A stretch of 64,000 nt of DNA, taken from NCBI GenBank assembly GCA_041395565.1, contig JAWLAI010000006.1:124001-188000 (forward strand), written 5' to 3'. Source of the stretch: Pseudomonadota bacterium. Its GTDB lineage: Bacteria > Pseudomonadota > Gammaproteobacteria > UBA9214. Within the stretch, counting starts at the first letter, position 1. The number at the start of each line of letters is the position of its first letter. The notes under the pieces are model-generated. The model was not told the origin of the DNA, made no database searches, and was given only the letters and a program-made list of their open reading frames with translations. Position numbers and translations under genes: made by a program. This document shows, in pieces, positions 58,018 to 64,000 of this stretch.

Positions 58018-58873
58018 CTCCACAACTCAATATGCCAGCCGCAGCAACAGTGATACGAAGAGCGCCGGCAACGGCGCTGCCCGGCAGGCCGGCAGTACGC
58101 CGGCGCCGGAGCGGATCTTTTACGAACAGCCGCTCAATGAACGCACGCGCATCTTCATGCGCCTCGAATACCTGTTCCGCCAGGCAAGTTTCCATCTGGA
58201 GCGAGCATCCGCCTGGGACAGCCGGGCAACGCTCAACTGCATCCTTGAAATCATGGATATCTTCGGGAACACCAATCTCAAGTCCGAAGTCCTCAAGGAG
58301 CTCGAACGGCATTCAAGCAATCTGAAGCGATTGGGACAGAATCCCGCGGTCGATGCCGAGCAGCTCAAGCGGTTGCTGCACAATATCAACGGCCAGATCG
58401 ACCGGATGCACAGCATCAACGGCCAGATCGCCGGAGAGCTCAAGAGCAGTGAATTCCTGACCAGCATACGGCAGCGCAACGCCATTCCAGGCGGCACCTG
58501 CGACTTCGACCTGCCGGCCTTCCATTACTGGCTGCAACAACCGCCGGAGACCAGAAGGCGTGACCTGGCGGGCTGGCTGGATAATTTCGACGCCATCGGC
58601 CAGGCTATCCAGCTCATCCTGACCATGACCCGGGACAGCACGCCGCTGAAACATGCGGTGGCGAGACACGGCTTGTACCAGCGTACCCTGGATCCCAACC
58701 TGCCCTGCCAACTGGTCCGGATCGCACTGCCTGCCGGACTGCCCGTATTTGCCGAGCTCAGTGGCGGCCGGCACCGCTTCACCGCCCGCTTCCTCCAGTT
58801 TTCCGCGGCCGAAGAACGCGCCAGACAGACGGACAGGGACATCGAGTTCGAACTCGCCTGTTGTGTCATCTAG
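58007..58873 (+). CDS. zapD: Cell division protein ZapD
   Basis: A 288-residue cytosolic protein of the ZapD/DUF1342 family, which crosslinks FtsZ filaments. The core begins IFYEQPLNERTRIFMRLEYL (about residue 37), which is characteristic. The first 35 residues are Ser/Thr/Ala-rich and extra compared with many homologues. It overlaps coaE by 11 bases. Confidence 0.95.
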   Translation: MSTSSTTQYASRSNSDTKSAGNGAARQAGSTPAPERIFYEQPLNERTRIFMRLEYLFRQASFHLERASAWDSRATLNCILEIMDIFGNTNLKSEVLKELERHSSNLKRLGQNPAVDAEQLKRLLHNINGQIDRMHSINGQIAGELKSSEFLTSIRQRNAIPGGTCDFDLPAFHYWLQQPPETRRRDLAGWLDNFDAIGQAIQLILTMTRDSTPLKHAVARHGLYQRTLDPNLPCQLVRIALPAGLPVFAELSGGRHRFTARFLQFSAAEERARQTDRDIEFELACCVI

Positions 58874-58881
58874 GGCATGCC

Positions 58882-59079
58882 GTGCAGCAGCAATCCCGCA
58901 CCAGGCGCGTGAACTGCCCGACCTGCGGCGCATTGGTCGAATGGAGCACGGCGCAGCGCTGGCGTCCATTCTGCTCCGAGCGCTGCCGCCTGATCGACCT
59001 CGGCGGCTGGCTCGACGGCAGTCACCGCATCCCGACGGAAGAACCGGCCGACGCCGCAGACGACAGGGAAACGAACTGA
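58882..59079 (+). CDS. yacG: DNA gyrase inhibitor YacG
   Basis: A 65-residue zinc protein with CPTCGALVEW and FCSERCRLIDLGGWL. The GTG at 58882 with AGGG upstream gives the usual family length; a longer TTG-initiated frame overlaps zapD and is less likely. YacG binds GyrB and blocks DNA binding. Only one base separates its stop from that of the convergent argJ. Confidence 0.93.
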   Translation: MQQQSRTRRVNCPTCGALVEWSTAQRWRPFCSERCRLIDLGGWLDGSHRIPTEEPADAADDRETN

Positions 59080-59080
59080 C

Positions 59081-60292
59081 TCAGGTGCGGTACTCAGCGT
59101 TGATCTTGACGTAGTCGTAGGACAGGTCGCAGGTCCAGACCTGCTCGCGGCTGTCACCGCGTCCCAGCGTCACCCGTATCTCGAACTCGCTGCGCGCCAA
59201 CACCCGCTGTCCTGCCGCCTCGGTATAGTCGTCGGCCCGCCCCCCGCCACGCACGATACAGACGTCGTCGAGGAAGATATCCACACCGGCGATGTCGAGA
59301 TTGCCGATGCCGGCGCGGCCGACCGCGGCAAGGATGCGGCCCCAATTGGGATCGCCGGCGAACAGCGCCGTCTTGACCAACGGTGAATGCGCTATGGTGT
59401 AGGCGACCTGCAGGCATTCATGACCGTCGCGGCCCTGTTCCACCGTAACCGTGACAAATCGCGTCGCCCCCTCGCCGTCGCGCACGATGGCCTGGGCCAG
59501 ATCGATGCATACCTCGGTGACCGCTGCGCAGAAGCGCTCGTAGTTCGCCGTGCCGGCTACCAGGCGCGGGGCTGTCGAGCGGCCCGTCGCGACCAGCACA
59601 CAGGCATCGTTGGTGGAGGTGTCGCCATCGACGGTGATCCGGTTGAAGGACCGCCCCACCGCATGCGCGAGACAGCGCTGCAGCATGTCACGATCAACCG
59701 CCGCATCGGTGGCAACGAAGGCCAGCATGGTCGCCATATCAGGCCGTATCATACCGGCGCCCTTGGCGATGCCGGTGATGGTCACGGCATGACCGTCGAG
59801 TTCGATACGCCGTGACGCGCCCTTCGGTACGGTATCGGTTGTCATGATACCGCCCGCCGCCTCGGCCCAACCGTCTTCCGTCAGCCGAGCGAAGGCTGCC
59901 GGCAAACCGGCAACCAGCCGCTCCACCGCCAGCGGCTCCCCGATCACGCCAGTCGAAAATGGCAGCACCGCGGACGGGCGCACATCGGCGAGCGCCGCAG
60001 CGGCCGCACAGCTTGCGCGCGCCGCCGCCAGGCCCGCCACTCCCGTGCCCGCATTGGCGTTGCCGGTGTTGATGACAAAACATGCGGGCGCGGCCGCAGT
60101 CAGGTGCTCGCGCGCCACCACCACCGGCGCTGCGCAGAATTCGTTGCGGGTAAAGACAGCGGCGCAGACGCTGCCATCGGCCAATCGCATAACCACGAGG
60201 TCCTGACGGCCCGGTTTCCTGATCCCCGCACTGGTGGTACCCAGCAGGAAGCCTGCTACCGGGTGCATGTCTGGGAGTGCCTTGCTATACAT
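59081..60292 (-). CDS. argJ: Glutamate N-acetyltransferase/amino-acid acetyltransferase ArgJ
   Basis: A 403-residue arginine biosynthesis enzyme. The self-cleavage site is in GGIMTTDTVPKGAS, where the Thr after Met-Thr-Thr region becomes the nucleophile of the beta chain. GVIGEPLAVERLVAGLP and FNRITVDGDTSTNDACVLVA are family motifs. Whether it is bifunctional cannot be read by eye. It follows secA after 51 bases, a known neighbour order. Confidence 0.96.
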   Translation of the reverse strand: MYSKALPDMHPVAGFLLGTTSAGIRKPGRQDLVVMRLADGSVCAAVFTRNEFCAAPVVVAREHLTAAAPACFVINTGNANAGTGVAGLAAARASCAAAAALADVRPSAVLPFSTGVIGEPLAVERLVAGLPAAFARLTEDGWAEAAGGIMTTDTVPKGASRRIELDGHAVTITGIAKGAGMIRPDMATMLAFVATDAAVDRDMLQRCLAHAVGRSFNRITVDGDTSTNDACVLVATGRSTAPRLVAGTANYERFCAAVTEVCIDLAQAIVRDGEGATRFVTVTVEQGRDGHECLQVAYTIAHSPLVKTALFAGDPNWGRILAAVGRAGIGNLDIAGVDIFLDDVCIVRGGGRADDYTEAAGQRVLARSEFEIRVTLGRGDSREQVWTCDLSYDYVKINAEYRT

Positions 60293-60343
60293 GGAACACG
60301 CTCTCAGGCGCCGCCCTGCCGGACGGCCATTATCCCGCTGCGC

Positions 60344-63055
<2,712 letters not shown>

Positions 63056-63132
63056 GAATTCCAGGACAAGGGGGAATGTCGATGAAGGACGGCATCATAC
63101 CGCATGTGTCTGCAAATTAGCAGGTTCCAGTG

Positions 63133-63157
63133 AAAAACCACCCGCCGGTGGCGGGTG
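63133..63157 (-). terminator. Intrinsic terminator of the M23 peptidase gene
   Basis: Read on the minus strand, CACCCGCC and GGCGGGTG form an 8-bp stem with a 3-base loop, followed by TTTTT. It lies 33 bases past the peptidase stop and separates it from secA. Confidence 0.8.
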
Positions 63158-63189
63158 TCTGGCGCCGCCCATGACCAGGGCGGGGGGGA

Positions 63190-64000
63190 TCAGTCACCCA
63201 GGTACTTGGCCGGGTTGACCGCCTTGCCGTCGCGCAGGACCTCGAAGTGGACATGGGGGCCGGTCGAACGCCCCGTGGACCCCATGAGCGCGATCTGCTG
63301 ACCCTTCTTCACGGTCTCGCCTACCTTCACGAGATTGCGTTCGTTGTGACCGTAGCGGGTCACGTAGCCGTTGCCGTGACTGATCTCGACCAGGTTGCCG
63401 TAGCCATAGCGCTTGCCCGACCAGCTGACGATGCCATCACCGACGGCGACGACCTCGGAACCCTTTTTCCCGGCGAAATCAAGTCCCTTGTGAAATTCCT
63501 TCTTGCCCGTGAAGGGGTCGGTGCGCTTGCCGAACCGGGATGACAGCCAGCCGTCGCTGATGGGTCGGCCGGCCGGCATCACACGCTCGCTGAGGCTGCG
63601 GTTCATGAGCAGGGTCTCGAGCACCGACAGCTTCTGGGTGCGGTCACTCAACTCGACATCCAACTCGTCCAGCATGGCCAGGATATCGTCCAGGACCACC
63701 GCACCGCCCTCACCCGCCGCACCCTCGGGCCCACCGACGGCCGGTATGGTATCGAAATCGAATTCGGCCCGGTCGAGATCACCCTGGCTGACCAGGCGCT
63801 CGCCGAGGGCATTGAGTCGCAGCATCTGGGCCTGCAGCTGGCCGATGCGCAGCGCCAGGGCATTGATATCGGCCTGTGCGGAACTGCGCAGCTCCTTGAC
63901 ATTCACATGCTGGGAATGCACCTGTTCCCGCAACTCGGAGACAAACTCGATACCGTCCTCGCCGATGTGCAGCCCGGTATAGAACGCCCCGCCGACCGTC
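63190..64000 (-). CDS. M23 family metallopeptidase (5' end beyond window)
   Basis: The last 269 residues are visible and the frame stays open to the window edge. A coiled-coil part (ADINALALRIGQLQAQMLRL) precedes the LytM/M23 domain with GRPISDGWLSSRFGKRTDP, zinc ligands in EFHKGLDFAGK and the HVHFE motif near the end. It is a periplasmic peptidoglycan endopeptidase or a regulator of one. The place upstream of secA is conserved in gammaproteobacteria. Confidence 0.92.
   Translation of the reverse strand, partial: TVGGAFYTGLHIGEDGIEFVSELREQVHSQHVNVKELRSSAQADINALALRIGQLQAQMLRLNALGERLVSQGDLDRAEFDFDTIPAVGGPEGAAGEGGAVVLDDILAMLDELDVELSDRTQKLSVLETLLMNRSLSERVMPAGRPISDGWLSSRFGKRTDPFTGKKEFHKGLDFAGKKGSEVVAVGDGIVSWSGKRYGYGNLVEISHGNGYVTRYGHNERNLVKVGETVKKGQQIALMGSTGRSTGPHVHFEVLRDGKAVNPAKYLGD

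Overview
The window is a piece of a GC-rich gammaproteobacterial chromosome, probably from a Chromatiales-like or related sulfur-oxidising lineage. This rests on gene order: fmdB-aspS-yebC-ruvCAB-ybgC-tolQRAB-pal-cpoB-queE-queC-tRNA-Lys, bamD facing rluD-pgeF-clpB, PP0621-pilS-pilR-pilA, pilB-pilC-pilD-coaE-zapD-yacG, and M23 peptidase-secA-argJ are all known gammaproteobacterial arrangements. A YeeE/YedE-type sulfur-compound transporter fits a sulfur-metabolising host. The species cannot be named from the sequence alone.

Layout. 1-5.4 kb: a tightly coupled minus-strand cluster (FAD oxidoreductase, DUF1365, Cfa-like methyltransferase, chalcone-isomerase-like protein, MFS transporter, DUF3833 lipoprotein), likely for modified membrane fatty acids. 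It faces a 54-residue ORF across a short region with repeated TTGT-N5-ACAA dyads. 6.0-7.7 kb: tRNA-Lys, a 52-bp tandem repeat and the YeeE transporter. 8.0-19.2 kb: queC, queE, the Tol-Pal envelope operon, Holliday-junction genes and yebC, with intergenic repeat arrays. 19.3-26.7 kb: an SGNH hydrolase, a MITE-like element, aspS, fmdB, an Atm1-type ABC exporter, a beta-barrel protein and a short-chain dehydrogenase. 26.8-37.2 kb: clpB (frameshifted as read, with a sigma-32 promoter), a ZIP transporter, pgeF, rluD, bamD, nadE, a 345-bp palindromic element and sucCD. 37.3-44.5 kb: PP0621, pilS, pilR and pilA, then a two-gene membrane glycosylation module (GT-C/TPR protein plus polyprenyl-phosphate sugar synthase). 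44.5-53.2 kb: a surface-glycan island (three GT4 glycosyltransferases, a GT-A-like transferase, deacetylase, sulfotransferase, flippase, methyltransferase). 53.5-64 kb: pilB, pilC, pilD, coaE, zapD, yacG, argJ, secA and the 3' part of an M23 peptidase.

How it works together. The type IV pilus genes are split: regulators and major pilin lie left of the glycan island, and the assembly ATPase, platform protein and prepilin peptidase lie right of it. The glycosyltransferase pair after pilA is a good candidate for pilin (or other envelope) O-glycosylation. The island looks able to make a deacetylated, sulfated and possibly methylated polysaccharide. Two 13-bp dyads exactly 20 bp apart downstream of pilR are candidate PilR activator sites for pilA. 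Palindromic intergenic repeats of several families are scattered through the left half.
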